Source: CAZPMT01 sp964587655 (GTDB taxonomy: Bacteria; Hydrogenedentota; Hydrogenedentia; Hydrogenedentales; SLHB01). From it: a stretch of DNA of 21,700 bases. Below, in pieces: positions 7,245-13,813 of this stretch (position 1 is its first letter; every line of letters begins with the position of its first letter). The stretch lies in NCBI GenBank assembly GCA_964587655.1, contig CAZPMT010000095.1:1-21700 (forward strand), in the 5' to 3' direction. The notes beneath the pieces are model-generated. The model had not been told where the DNA came from, did not search any database, and was given only the letters and a program-made list of their open reading frames with translations. The position numbers and the translations under genes are program-made.

Positions 7245-8080
7245 TGACCGATCCGATCGAACGGGACGTCTTCGATAAGCTGAAACAAACGCCGAAATAC
7301 GGCGGCCTCTGCGATGAGACGCTTCTGCGAATGGCCTCATGGGCGGCGGCGCGCCACGCCTCGCCCAGAGAAGCGTTGAAAGCCGCCAAGCGCAAGCTGC
7401 ACCAAGTCTACGGGGCCTACTGTGACCAATGCGACCTCCGTCGCGTGGCCGAGGTCGTGCAAGCGCTGCCGCACGGAGCCCGTATTATGGACCGAGATAC
7501 GGGCGCGCCGGAAGAGACTATCCGTTCCGCGTGCAGGGAGATCCTCCGCCATCACGCCTCGACGCGCGAACGCGAGGCGATCCTGGATCAGGTCTTTCCC
7601 GCGATATTCGACGAGATCGGTCCGGTCACGAGCATTCTCGACCTGGCCTGCGGGCTCGGGCCGTTCATGCTGCCCTGGATGGCGCCCTCGGACGCGGTCG
7701 AGTATCACGCGTGCGACATCGATACGCGGCTGGTCGCGATTCTCAACGAATTCCTAGCGCGACTCGGGCGTCCCCCCGCGGCTCAATGTCGAGACCTGCT
7801 CGTGTCGGTCCCCTCTCGCGTCGCGGACGTGGCCCTTCTCCTGAAGGCGCTTCCGTGCCTCGAACAACAGGAGAAGGGTGCGGGTCTCCGCCTGCTCCCG
7901 CAAATCCCGGCCCGGTATCTTGTCGCGTCCTTTCCGGCGCAGAGCCTGGGGGGCCGCGCGAAAGGCATGGTTCAGCACTACGAGACGTACATGCTGGGTT
8001 TGGCCGCGGCCCTTCACTTCCCCATGCGCGCGTTTCGCTTCCCCTCCGAGACGTTCTACGTGCTCGCGCGCCCGATGTGA
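7241..8080 (+). CDS. 16S rRNA m7G1405 methyltransferase-like protein (ArmA/Rmt/FmrO family)
   Basis: This 279-residue protein matches the ArmA/RmtB aminoglycoside-resistance methyltransferases in order: KRKLHQVYGAY (ArmA has KKKLHQIWGSY), HASTRER (H105, R111), SILDLACGLGPF (SAM loop from about 131), YHACDID (155-161), VALLLKALPCLEQQ and LVASFPAQSLGGRAKGM. The family transfers a methyl group from SAM to N7 of G1405 in helix 44, blocking 4,6-disubstituted deoxystreptamine aminoglycosides. It starts at ATG 7241, overlapping the tgt stop (ATGA), so it should be made together with RsmI and Tgt. Base composition resembles its neighbours and no mobile sequence adjoins it, so it looks resident rather than recently acquired. 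The family is clear from many aligned blocks; the exact nucleotide modified, and whether resistance is its role, are inferred. Confidence 0.88.
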   Translation: MMTDPIERDVFDKLKQTPKYGGLCDETLLRMASWAAARHASPREALKAAKRKLHQVYGAYCDQCDLRRVAEVVQALPHGARIMDRDTGAPEETIRSACREILRHHASTREREAILDQVFPAIFDEIGPVTSILDLACGLGPFMLPWMAPSDAVEYHACDIDTRLVAILNEFLARLGRPPAAQCRDLLVSVPSRVADVALLLKALPCLEQQEKGAGLRLLPQIPARYLVASFPAQSLGGRAKGMVQHYETYMLGLAAALHFPMRAFRFPSETFYVLARPM

Positions 8081-8117
8081 CGCGGCGCTCCGCGGCCATG
8101 CCGGAGTTTCTTTGCGC

Positions 8118-8147
8118 TTGCAATGCAAACTACTTAGGTGGTATAAT
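8118..8147 (+). promoter_or_regulatory. Promoter of the GntR gene
   Basis: A perfect -10 box TATAAT (8142-8147) with an extended TGG immediately upstream is preceded by a -35 box TTGCAA (8118-8123) at 18 bp. The -35 overlaps a small palindrome, TTGCA-A-TGCAA. Transcription would begin near 8154, giving a leader of about 68 bases before the ATG at 8222. A short GC hairpin at 8081-8094, just after the methyltransferase stop, has no T-run. Confidence 0.75.
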
Positions 8148-8150
8148 CAA

Positions 8151-8179
8151 GTATTCTAGGATGTCCCACACCTAGTATC
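8151..8179 (+). promoter_or_regulatory. Putative GntR operator
   Basis: An inverted repeat GTATTCTAGG (8151-8160) and CCTAGTATC (8171-8179), with a CTAGG/CCTAG core and a 10-bp spacer, covers the predicted transcription start. This is the usual place for autorepression by short GntR regulators of the YtrA type. Binding is inferred from position and symmetry only. Confidence 0.45.
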
Positions 8180-8221
8180 TGAGATGTGTATGTGTCAACA
8201 ACGTGGATGAGGATGACGGAT

Positions 8222-8638
8222 ATGGCGGAAGATCGCTCCTTCGTGGTGAACATCGAAAGCCCTATGGCGGTTTACATTCAGATCGAGAACCAGGTTCAGT
8301 TTGCCATCGGCTCGGGCCGGCTGAAACCCGGGGACGCGCTGCCAAGCGTCCGGGAGATGTCGCAGCGGTTGAACGTGAACCCCAACACGATCACCAAGGC
8401 GTATCGGGACCTGGAACTGCTTCGTCTGGTGCACACGCGCCGCGGCGTGGGCGTCACGGTCTCGGAAGGCTCGCCAAAGCTCTGCGGCGAAGCGACGATT
8501 GCGATGGTCAAGGAACATCTCACTGACGCGGTAGCCGAATGCACGTCCGCAGGGTTGTCAGCGGCGGATATCCGGAAGGTGATGTCCAAAGCCATCGCAT
8601 CGAAGGCGCTGCCGTACCAGGCGAGCCGAAAGCGATAG
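8222..8638 (+). CDS. GntR-family transcriptional regulator, YtrA-like
   Basis: This 138-residue protein has a GntR winged helix: YIQIENQVQFAIGSGRLKPG, then LPSVREMSQRL and NVNPNTITKAYRDLE (helix-turn-helix about 40-66), then the wing RRGVGVTV. The region after the DNA-binding domain is only about 55 residues with no ligand-binding fold, as in the YtrA subfamily, whose members usually repress an adjacent ABC transporter operon. No such transporter is present: the gene ends 7 bases from the convergent pcm gene, so it is an orphan and its targets are unknown. The start at 8222 is chosen for the GAGGA eight bases upstream; in-frame GTG 8186, ATG 8207 and ATG 8213 are weaker options. Confidence 0.88.
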   Translation: MAEDRSFVVNIESPMAVYIQIENQVQFAIGSGRLKPGDALPSVREMSQRLNVNPNTITKAYRDLELLRLVHTRRGVGVTVSEGSPKLCGEATIAMVKEHLTDAVAECTSAGLSAADIRKVMSKAIASKALPYQASRKR

Positions 8639-8645
8639 TCCCGCT

Positions 8646-9317
8646 CTAAGCTTCCCAGCCTTCAGCGCCGACGAGAGGCACGAATACGCAGCTAATCCCG
8701 GACTCCTCTTCGAACCCGGCTTCCGCTCTGGAAATGGTGACGAGTGTCTGAATGTCGCGCGCGCCGACCGGGCAGACGAGCCGGCCCCCCACGGCCAGTT
8801 GGCCCTTGAGCGACTGCGGGACGCTTGGCCCGGCGGCGGTGACGATAATCGCGTCATAGGGGGCGCGAGGCGGATAACCCAGGGTGCCGTCGCCGTCGAT
8901 GACGGTGACGTTCGCATAGCCAAGTTGCCGGAGGCAGTCACGCGCGCACTCGGCGAGATGCTCATTGCGTTCGATGGAAATCACCTCCGCGGCAAGCTCG
9001 GCCAGAACGGCCGCCTGGTAGGCCGAGCCGGTCCCTATCTCGAGAACGCGGTCTCCCGGTTCGAGTTCGAGCATTTCGGTCATGACCGCGACCATGTAGG
9101 GCTGCGAGATGGTCTGTCCGTACCCGATCGGGACGGGATGGTCCTCGTATGCGTGCGCCTGTGACTCGCGGGGGATAAACCGGTGCCGGGGGATGCGGCG
9201 CATCGCGTCGAGCACGCGCGTATCCTTCACGCCGCGGGCCGCGATCTGTTTCTCGACCATGCCCTTGCGTTCGTGCGCGAACGGCGCGTCGTCATTCGAG
9301 GCTCTTGATTTCCACAT
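8646..9317 (-). CDS. pcm: Protein-L-isoaspartate O-methyltransferase
   Basis: This 223-residue protein shows the family pattern: MVEKQIAARGVKDTRVLDAM, PRHRFIP, YEDHPVPIGYGQTISQPYMV (including S71), the SAM-binding VLEIGTGSAYQAAVLAEL from residue 91, and DAIIVTAAGPSVPQSL with LAVGGRLVCPVG near the end. It methylates isoaspartyl residues in aged proteins so that they can be repaired. The ATG at 9317 (MWKSRAS) is preferred for length; ATG at 9260 (MVEKQ) with an upstream AAGG is possible. It is the last gene of the leftward thpR-YggT-pcm group and converges on the GntR gene. Confidence 0.93.
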   Translation of the reverse strand: MWKSRASNDDAPFAHERKGMVEKQIAARGVKDTRVLDAMRRIPRHRFIPRESQAHAYEDHPVPIGYGQTISQPYMVAVMTEMLELEPGDRVLEIGTGSAYQAAVLAELAAEVISIERNEHLAECARDCLRQLGYANVTVIDGDGTLGYPPRAPYDAIIVTAAGPSVPQSLKGQLAVGGRLVCPVGARDIQTLVTISRAEAGFEEESGISCVFVPLVGAEGWEA

Positions 9318-9368
9318 AACTCTGAATGGCCGCAAGGTTGCCTAAACCGGATTGTTGCCGATTGCTGC

Positions 9369-9638
9369 TCAGAACATCTGAAGCACGATTAACCTGAAGA
9401 GAAAGACCGTGAACAGCGCCGCCAGGGGCGCGAAGTCAATGGGTCCCATGGGCGGTAGCATGCGGCGCATGGCATTTATCAAGGGGTCGGTGAGGCGCCA
9501 AGCCCAACGAAGCCACCGGTTGAATACATCGAGTTGCAGCCACGGGGCAAGCCAGCGAAGAAGAATGAGCATCATGTAGATCGTGAGCAGGGCGTTCAGC
9601 GCGCGCCCGGCGATTTCACCTAACGGTATCTCGATCAA
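9369..9638 (-). CDS. YggT family integral membrane protein
   Basis: This 89-residue protein has two hydrophobic stretches, about 10-35 and 66-88. Between them is the YggT pattern: a basic/aromatic loop RWLRWAWRLTDPLINAMRRMLPPMGPIDFAPL, broken by the conserved TDPLI and a PP/GPIDFAPL motif before the second helix. The family is poorly understood and has been linked to osmotic tolerance and cell-division gene neighbourhoods. The start codon is TTG at 9638, inside the stop of thpR (TTGA overlap), so translation is probably coupled. Confidence 0.88.
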   Translation of the reverse strand: MIEIPLGEIAGRALNALLTIYMMLILLRWLAPWLQLDVFNRWLRWAWRLTDPLINAMRRMLPPMGPIDFAPLAALFTVFLFRLIVLQMF

Positions 9639-10189
9639 AAGTAGAACTCCCGGAGCCGCCGGTAGATCGGGCCGTGCGGCGTCAACTGGCTCCCGAATAA
9701 TGACACAGCAGCCACGGTGAAGTCACCCGCACGGAAATCGCGTTCGCACGCGAAAAGGTCCATGAGAGGGCGTGCCTCCCGCGCGTCTTTGATTCGCGCG
9801 AGGGTCAAGTGAGGATGGAACGTCTTGTCCTCGGGCGGCAAGCCAATGGCGCGGGCGGCGCTCTCGGCCGCGGTCTGCACCGTGGCGAGACCTCCCTCGA
9901 AGGGTTCGACGCCTACCCATATGACGCTGGGCCGGCGCATATTCGGGAAAGCGCCGGTCCCTCGAACGGAAGCTGCGAAGGGAATCATCCCTTTGTACGC
10001 CTCCCACAGGATCGCCGATAGGCGGTCGATGTGTCCCTCATCGACATCCCCGAGGAACCGCAGGGTCAGGTGCATGTTTTCCGGCTTGACCCATGACGCG
10101 CGAGAGCCCGAGGCACGAAGCCGGTCACTCAGGCCGCGTAACGCGTCGAGGACTTGCTGTGGCATTTCGATGGCGACGAAAGTTCTCAT
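9635..10189 (-). CDS. thpR: RNA 2',3'-cyclic phosphodiesterase
   Basis: This 184-residue two-histidine phosphoesterase starts MRTFVAIEMP, the usual ThpR opening, and has both catalytic HxT motifs: H40-L-T42 in MHLTLRFLGD and H127-L-T129 in FHPHLTLARI. It ends with LFGSQLTPHGPIYRRLREF. The enzyme opens 2',3'-cyclic phosphate ends of RNA to 2'-phosphates. The ATG at 10189 is chosen because it gives the family N-terminus; the frame extends upstream without homology. It heads the leftward three-gene group. Confidence 0.93.
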   Translation of the reverse strand: MRTFVAIEMPQQVLDALRGLSDRLRASGSRASWVKPENMHLTLRFLGDVDEGHIDRLSAILWEAYKGMIPFAASVRGTGAFPNMRRPSVIWVGVEPFEGGLATVQTAAESAARAIGLPPEDKTFHPHLTLARIKDAREARPLMDLFACERDFRAGDFTVAAVSLFGSQLTPHGPIYRRLREFYF

Positions 10190-10445
10190 GCAACGTATAG
10201 GGAAGCGCGGCGGCCCGCCGGGGCAGTCATCCCTGGGGCCATCTTCACTCGTCTTTTCCATGGATGTGCATCCCACGTATGATCATGAATACCGATCGAG
10301 GATTCAACTCCGGTCCAGGGGCCTCCAGCCAGCCGTGGCGCAAAGAGGATCAAAACAAGCGTCGGCGGCTTGACCGCGCAGTTGACCCCGCCCGGCATCT
10401 TCATCTGAAGTCGCAAACCGGTCCTCGTTGAGGGACGGCGAAGAC
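10190..10445. other. Intergenic region upstream of thpR
   Basis: No gene is evident. On the minus strand a weak promoter-like pair, TTGAAT (10302-10307) and GATCAT (10279-10284) with 17 bp spacing, could serve thpR. The right part contains the first copy of the 46-bp direct repeat (10385-10430). Confidence 0.4.
10385..10430 (+). repeat. 46-bp direct repeat, left copy
   Basis: The block starting ACCCCGCCCGGCATC and ending CTCGTTG matches 11491-11536 at 44 of 46 positions and in the same direction. It contains a CTTCA-TC-TGAAG hairpin core flanked by CCGG on both sides. The two copies bracket the toxin-antitoxin genes. Confidence 0.85.
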
Positions 10446-10592
10446 ATGGTGAATATCGGCGCGATCATTGACCACGGTGCGACGATCACCATGCCAAACG
10501 GGGTCACCATCCTCATCCCGCCGCGTCCCTTCCTCCATCCCACGATGGAGGGATACCGAAAGCAGATCGAGGAGAACTACCGGAAGGTCCGC
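10446..10592 (+). pseudogene. Fragment resembling a phage tail/virion-morphogenesis protein
   Basis: From ATG 10446 about 49 codons read MVNIGAIIDHGATITM, PNGVTILIPPRPFLHP and TMEGYRKQIEENYRKV. The PxRPFL(x)P segment followed by a charged helix is typical of the C-terminal part of HK97-gp10/Mu-gpG-like tail-completion proteins. The frame continues without homology into sequence antisense to vapC and stops at 10802, so only a short piece of the original gene remains. The resemblance rests on one short motif and could be coincidental. Confidence 0.35.
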
Positions 10593-10600
10593 CTGACTCG

Positions 10601-10990
10601 CTACCAGAGGGTCCGAACCAGCCCGCTCTTGGTGATCTCCTCATCCTTCGTTATCAGGATCACTTCCTCACCGAGGACGTCCCGGAGCAGCAGCGCGGTC
10701 GCTACGATGATGCCGTCGTGGAGGTTCAGCGAACCTGGCAGGCGCTCAACGACCGCTTCGTCCAGCGGGCAGATCCGCGCGTTCGGTGCAGCCATGACGT
10801 GAGCCAAAGCTGTCGCGGGGTTTACCCGGACGCGCTGGCGTTGATAGAGAAAGCTCATTTCGGCCAAGACGATTGCGGGGATCACCTGTTGATCCGTGGG
10901 CGACGAGAGGGCGGCGCGTGCGGCGGGACTCAACCGCGGGTCACCGTCCAGGAGCCAGATGAGCGGATGGGTGTCCACCACGTACATCAT
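10601..10990 (-). CDS. PIN-domain toxin, VapC-like
   Basis: This 129-residue protein carries the four acidic residues of a PIN ribonuclease: D6 (VVDTHPLIWLL), E44 (AEMSFL), D92 (LNLHDGIIVATAL) and D116 (LITKDEEI). The THPLIWLL...LSPAARAAL opening is typical of VapC-type toxins, metal-dependent endoribonucleases that cut tRNA or rRNA when released from the antitoxin. It starts at ATG 10990, overlapping the antitoxin stop by ATGA, so the two are translationally coupled. Its RNA target cannot be told from sequence. Confidence 0.88.
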   Translation of the reverse strand: MMYVVDTHPLIWLLDGDPRLSPAARAALSSPTDQQVIPAIVLAEMSFLYQRQRVRVNPATALAHVMAAPNARICPLDEAVVERLPGSLNLHDGIIVATALLLRDVLGEEVILITKDEEITKSGLVRTLW

Positions 10991-11238
10991 TCCGCATTTC
11001 TCTCCCCAGACCGGCTTTCTTCACAGTTTGTCAAACCCCGACAAACTGTTTCAAACGTGAACTGGGCGCGGTCAATATCCTCCTCGTTGGAAGTCCCGGT
11101 GCCGGCAAGAATGCCATACAGGTCACCGAGGGATTTGACAGTGGGCCGAGCATCCCCCGCTCGTTCGAATCGCGCCTTGAGCACCGCCAGTTGGAGTTCT
11201 ATGCTCTTGATCTGAGCCGCAACAATCGCGTCCGTCAT
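10987..11238 (-). CDS. Antitoxin partner of the PIN toxin, with a palindromic element in its C-terminus
   Basis: This 83-residue protein has an amphipathic coiled-coil-like helix IKSIELQLAVLKARFERAG, then VKSLGDLYGILAGTG and NEEDIDRAQFTFE, the arrangement seen in small antitoxins found next to PIN toxins. The residues after TFE (TVCRGLTNC and EESRSG) are encoded by palindrome copy 3 and its flank, so the natural C-terminus, which in such antitoxins contacts the toxin, has been replaced or extended. The start is ATG 11238 with AAAGG just upstream, and a promoter-like pair lies at 11280-11308. No separate N-terminal DNA-binding fold is obvious. Confidence 0.75.
   Translation of the reverse strand: MTDAIVAAQIKSIELQLAVLKARFERAGDARPTVKSLGDLYGILAGTGTSNEEDIDRAQFTFETVCRGLTNCEESRSGERNAE
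11022..11050 (+). repeat. 29-bp palindromic element, copy 3 (in the antitoxin gene)
   Basis: Arms CACAGTTTGTC and GACAAACTGTT flank the loop AAACCCC. It matches the consensus at 28 of 29 positions. It is antisense to the antitoxin gene and is read there as TVCRGLTNC without a stop. Confidence 0.9.
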
Positions 11239-11279
11239 GGCCTTTGCACCTCTTCTGCGCCATTATGACCCACATCCAC

Positions 11280-11308
11280 ATGGTACACGCATCCCCGCCT
11301 CGCTGCAA
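11280..11308 (-). promoter_or_regulatory. Putative promoter of the toxin-antitoxin pair
   Basis: On the minus strand TTGCAG (11303-11308) and TACCAT (11280-11285) are spaced by 17 bp, with a start site near 11273 and a leader of about 35 bases. The plus-strand form TACACGC-N13-TGCAACCTTTAT (11284-11315) is identical in layout to the sequence upstream of the ISAzo13 transposase. Confidence 0.5.
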
Positions 11309-11490
11309 CCTTTATCCTCGGTTTGTTCATCTTCGATTTATCTGCGGCGAATCGCACTTTCTTACCGGCGGCTGGCGGCGCGTGAACTTGTCCAACCTGG
11401 AACAGGTGTCCGGTCGCTGCCGCATCGAGGACTGTCCGGCGTACGACGACACTGTCCGCGAGGGGAAGCTCATTCACAATGGAAGCGGCC

Positions 11491-11536
11491 ACCCCGCCCG
11501 GCATCTTCATCTGAAGTCGCAAGCCGGTGCTCGTTG
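11491..11536 (+). repeat. 46-bp direct repeat, right copy
   Basis: It differs from the left copy (10385-10430) at two positions and lies in the same direction. The sequence beyond the 46 bp is unrelated at the two sites. Confidence 0.85.
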
Positions 11537-11612
11537 GCGGATGGGATGTCGCAGGCGCTATACTTCCGTTGCCAAAACTTACACCCCAATAAAGCGGACG
11601 GGTAGCGCGCGG

Positions 11613-13808
11613 ATGTCGATCCGGTCTAGAGTCGCACTTATTCTTGTAGTCGTCGTGGCCGTCTACGCGGTCCTTCAATTCCTGATCCAGCAATTCGTTC
11701 TCCTCCCTTACTTCGAGGATCTGGAGCGGGAGGAAGCCAAGGAAGATCTTGTCCGGGCCACGGGATCGTTGCGATACGAGATCGAAACGCTGGATCTCCT
11801 GCTGTTCGACTGGTCGTCGTGGGATGACACGTATGCATTCATAAGGGGCGGCAGTCGGGCATACGAGAAAGCCAACCTTACCGACGTTTCATTCACGCAA
11901 AACAGGCTCAGCCTGATTTACTTTATCGATACGACGGGCAAGGTGGTTTGGGGGAAAGTCTTTGATCTTGAAAAAGAGAAGCCGATGGAAATGGAGGAAT
12001 TCCCGGCGCGTCAGTGGCCGGCAACCCATTTCCTGCTTCAACACTCGAGCCCTAAGAGTTCTCTGACTGGTGTGATGCTGACTAGACACGGGCCGATGCT
12101 CATAGCTTCACGGCCTATTGTGACGACGGAGGTCGAAGGGCCGATCCGCGGAACGATGCTGATGGGACGATTCCTTGACAAACTTCTTGTAGATCGGATT
12201 TCCAGGCTGGCCCAAGTCAAATTCAGTGTCTCTCCTCTTGCTCTTAGCGACAGTGTTACTCCGGAGGAACGTGAGGTCTTGCAGCATCTGACGGAGGGGG
12301 CTTCTCCATACTTCCACCCGCAGAGCGATCTTATTCTTCAGGTATATGGCCTGTGCCCCGGAATTGACGGGCGTCCAGCGCTGCTGATGAAGGTGGACGT
12401 CCCGCGCGACATCATGGCGCGTGGCCGCACGACCTTACAGGTGGTCCGCTCGATGACGATCATCATGGCGGGGACTGGACTGCTTATCGTCCTTATCCTG
12501 TTGCGCATGTCCGTCGTGCAGCCCATTGCGTCGTTGACGAAACACGTAACACATCTCGGCGCAACGGGCAAGTTGACGTTATTGCCGCCGCCCAAGCGCA
12601 AGGACGAGATCGGGATCCTGGCGCGCGAGTTCAATGAGATGATCCGCCGTATCCAAAGCGATAATGACGAGCGGACGCGCGCGGAGGACGCTCTGCGTGA
12701 AAGCGAGGCGCGCATCCGAACCATCATCGCGGCCGCGCCCGACGGGATCATCACTGTCGATGAAGGAGGCGTCATCGAAACGTTCAATCCCGCGGCGCAA
12801 CGCCTTTTTGAGTATTCGGATGAGGAGGTTGTCGGAAAGCATCTGCGCGATCTGATGCCGGACCTATACGCAGACAAGGGGTTGCAACCCCTCGTCCACG
12901 TGGAACCGCCGGTCCCACCTTCACAGTTCGCCAAACCCCGGCAAACTGTGGGCACGGAGGGTCTGGGCCGGCGAAAGGACGGAACGGTCTTTCCGCTGTA
13001 CTGGACCGTCAGCGAGGCGCGCGTGGGCGGGCGTCTGATTTTCACGGGAATCGTACGGGACGTCACCGAGCTCAGACAGTTGCACGAAGAGGTGCTCCAC
13101 GCCGAACACTTGGCCACGATCGGCGAGATGGGCGCCTCGATAGCCCATGAAGTCCGGAATCCGTTGGCCGGGATCAGCGGCGCGGTCCAGGTGCTGCGCG
13201 ACGGCTTGCCGCCTGGCGACGCGCGCCACGAGGTCGTCGAGGAAATCCTTGGGCAGGTGAACCGTGTCGACGCGATCGTGCGCCGCTTGCTGATGTTCGC
13301 GAAAATGTGGCTGCCCGTGCGTAAATCGACGGACCTGCGGCAACTCGCGGGCAAGATCACGGAGGTGGCCGCAACGCGGGAGCCATGGAAGGACGTCCGG
13401 TTCGCCTTTGTTGGGGAACCCGCCCTGGAAGCGCTGGTGGATCCCGAGCTTGTCGAACAGGCGCTCTGGAATCTCCTTGAGAACGCCGCGGATGCCATCC
13501 AACAATCGAAGTCCGGGCGCACGGTTTGTCAAACACCGGCAAACTGTGAGGGCAACGGCATCATCCAGTGGGAGTTCAGGAAGACTGCCTGCGGCGTCCG
13601 CGTCACGCTGAAAGACAACGGTTGCGGCATGACGCCCGAAGCCGAACGGAAACTCTTCCACCCGTTCTTCACTACAAAGACATACGGGACCGGTTTGGGC
13701 TTGCTCATCTGCCGGCGTATTATGGAAGCGCACGGCGGGACGATAGAGGTCGCAGGTAAGAGCGAAGAAGGCACGGAAGTGAGCCTGGATTTCCCAATTG
13801 AGGTCTGA
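11613..13808 (+). CDS. CHASE4-HAMP-PAS sensor histidine kinase (PilS/NtrB-like) carrying two palindromic inserts
   Basis: From ATG 11613 the product has 731 residues: a transmembrane helix (about 6-28), a periplasmic CHASE4 domain (DWSSWDDTYAFI, LTDVSFTQNRLSLIYF, GPIRGTMLMGRFLD), a second helix (about 280-300), HAMP, and one PAS domain (about 360-485). A dimerisation domain with SIAHEVRNPLAGISG (His512) follows, then an ATPase domain with NLLENAADAI, DNGCGM and GTGLGL. It should phosphorylate the NtrC-type regulator that starts 5 bases after its stop. Two 29-bp palindromes are translated inside it: SQFAKPRQTVG in the PAS segment just before GRRKDGTVFPL, and RTVCQTPANCE between the N-box helix and the next ATPase strand. 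All catalytic motifs remain intact, so the kinase may still work. The longer open frame upstream of 11613 shows no homology. Confidence 0.93.
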   Translation: MSIRSRVALILVVVVAVYAVLQFLIQQFVLLPYFEDLEREEAKEDLVRATGSLRYEIETLDLLLFDWSSWDDTYAFIRGGSRAYEKANLTDVSFTQNRLSLIYFIDTTGKVVWGKVFDLEKEKPMEMEEFPARQWPATHFLLQHSSPKSSLTGVMLTRHGPMLIASRPIVTTEVEGPIRGTMLMGRFLDKLLVDRISRLAQVKFSVSPLALSDSVTPEEREVLQHLTEGASPYFHPQSDLILQVYGLCPGIDGRPALLMKVDVPRDIMARGRTTLQVVRSMTIIMAGTGLLIVLILLRMSVVQPIASLTKHVTHLGATGKLTLLPPPKRKDEIGILAREFNEMIRRIQSDNDERTRAEDALRESEARIRTIIAAAPDGIITVDEGGVIETFNPAAQRLFEYSDEEVVGKHLRDLMPDLYADKGLQPLVHVEPPVPPSQFAKPRQTVGTEGLGRRKDGTVFPLYWTVSEARVGGRLIFTGIVRDVTELRQLHEEVLHAEHLATIGEMGASIAHEVRNPLAGISGAVQVLRDGLPPGDARHEVVEEILGQVNRVDAIVRRLLMFAKMWLPVRKSTDLRQLAGKITEVAATREPWKDVRFAFVGEPALEALVDPELVEQALWNLLENAADAIQQSKSGRTVCQTPANCEGNGIIQWEFRKTACGVRVTLKDNGCGMTPEAERKLFHPFFTTKTYGTGLGLLICRRIMEAHGGTIEVAGKSEEGTEVSLDFPIEV
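12922..12950 (+). repeat. 29-bp palindromic element, copy 4 (in the kinase PAS domain)
   Basis: CACAGTTCGCC, loop AAACCCC, GGCAAACTGTG: 26 of 29 consensus positions. The change T to C at position 10 is matched by A to G at its partner position 20, keeping the stem paired. Read as SQFAKPRQTVG. Confidence 0.88.
13520..13548 (+). repeat. 29-bp palindromic element, copy 5 (in the kinase ATPase domain)
   Basis: CACGGTTTGTC, loop AAACACC, GGCAAACTGTG: 26 of 29 consensus positions. Both arm changes leave G-U pairs in RNA. Read in a different frame from copy 4, as RTVCQTPANCE. Confidence 0.88.
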
Positions 13809-13813
13809 GGACA

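Larger units (their letters stand above)
11239..11612. other. Divergent intergenic region between the antitoxin and the CHASE4 kinase
   Basis: It contains the toxin-antitoxin promoter and the right copy of the 46-bp repeat. Both strands are open for long stretches here, but neither frame resembles a known protein. I see no convincing promoter for the rightward kinase. Confidence 0.5.

Noticed and set aside
10186..10416. Minus-strand frame upstream of thpR as an extended N-terminus or separate gene
   Set aside because: ThpR homology starts exactly at the ATG at 10189, and the upstream frame only translates the 46-bp repeat and spacer.
10385..11536. Integron attC sites around the toxin-antitoxin genes
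   Set aside because: The 46-bp repeats contain CCGG/CTTCA symmetry but the GTTGAGG and GTTGGCG ends do not fit the GTTRRRY core, and no opposing RYYYAAC was found.
11235..11693. Minus-strand frame containing RLQMKMPGGV, also found in the left 46-bp repeat
   Set aside because: The shared peptide is just the translation of the repeat DNA; the frame covers the toxin-antitoxin promoter and has no family resemblance.
12338..13522. 394-codon minus-strand frame inside the CHASE4 kinase
   Set aside because: Serine/arginine-rich antisense composition with no recognisable motif, while the plus strand carries intact kinase motifs.
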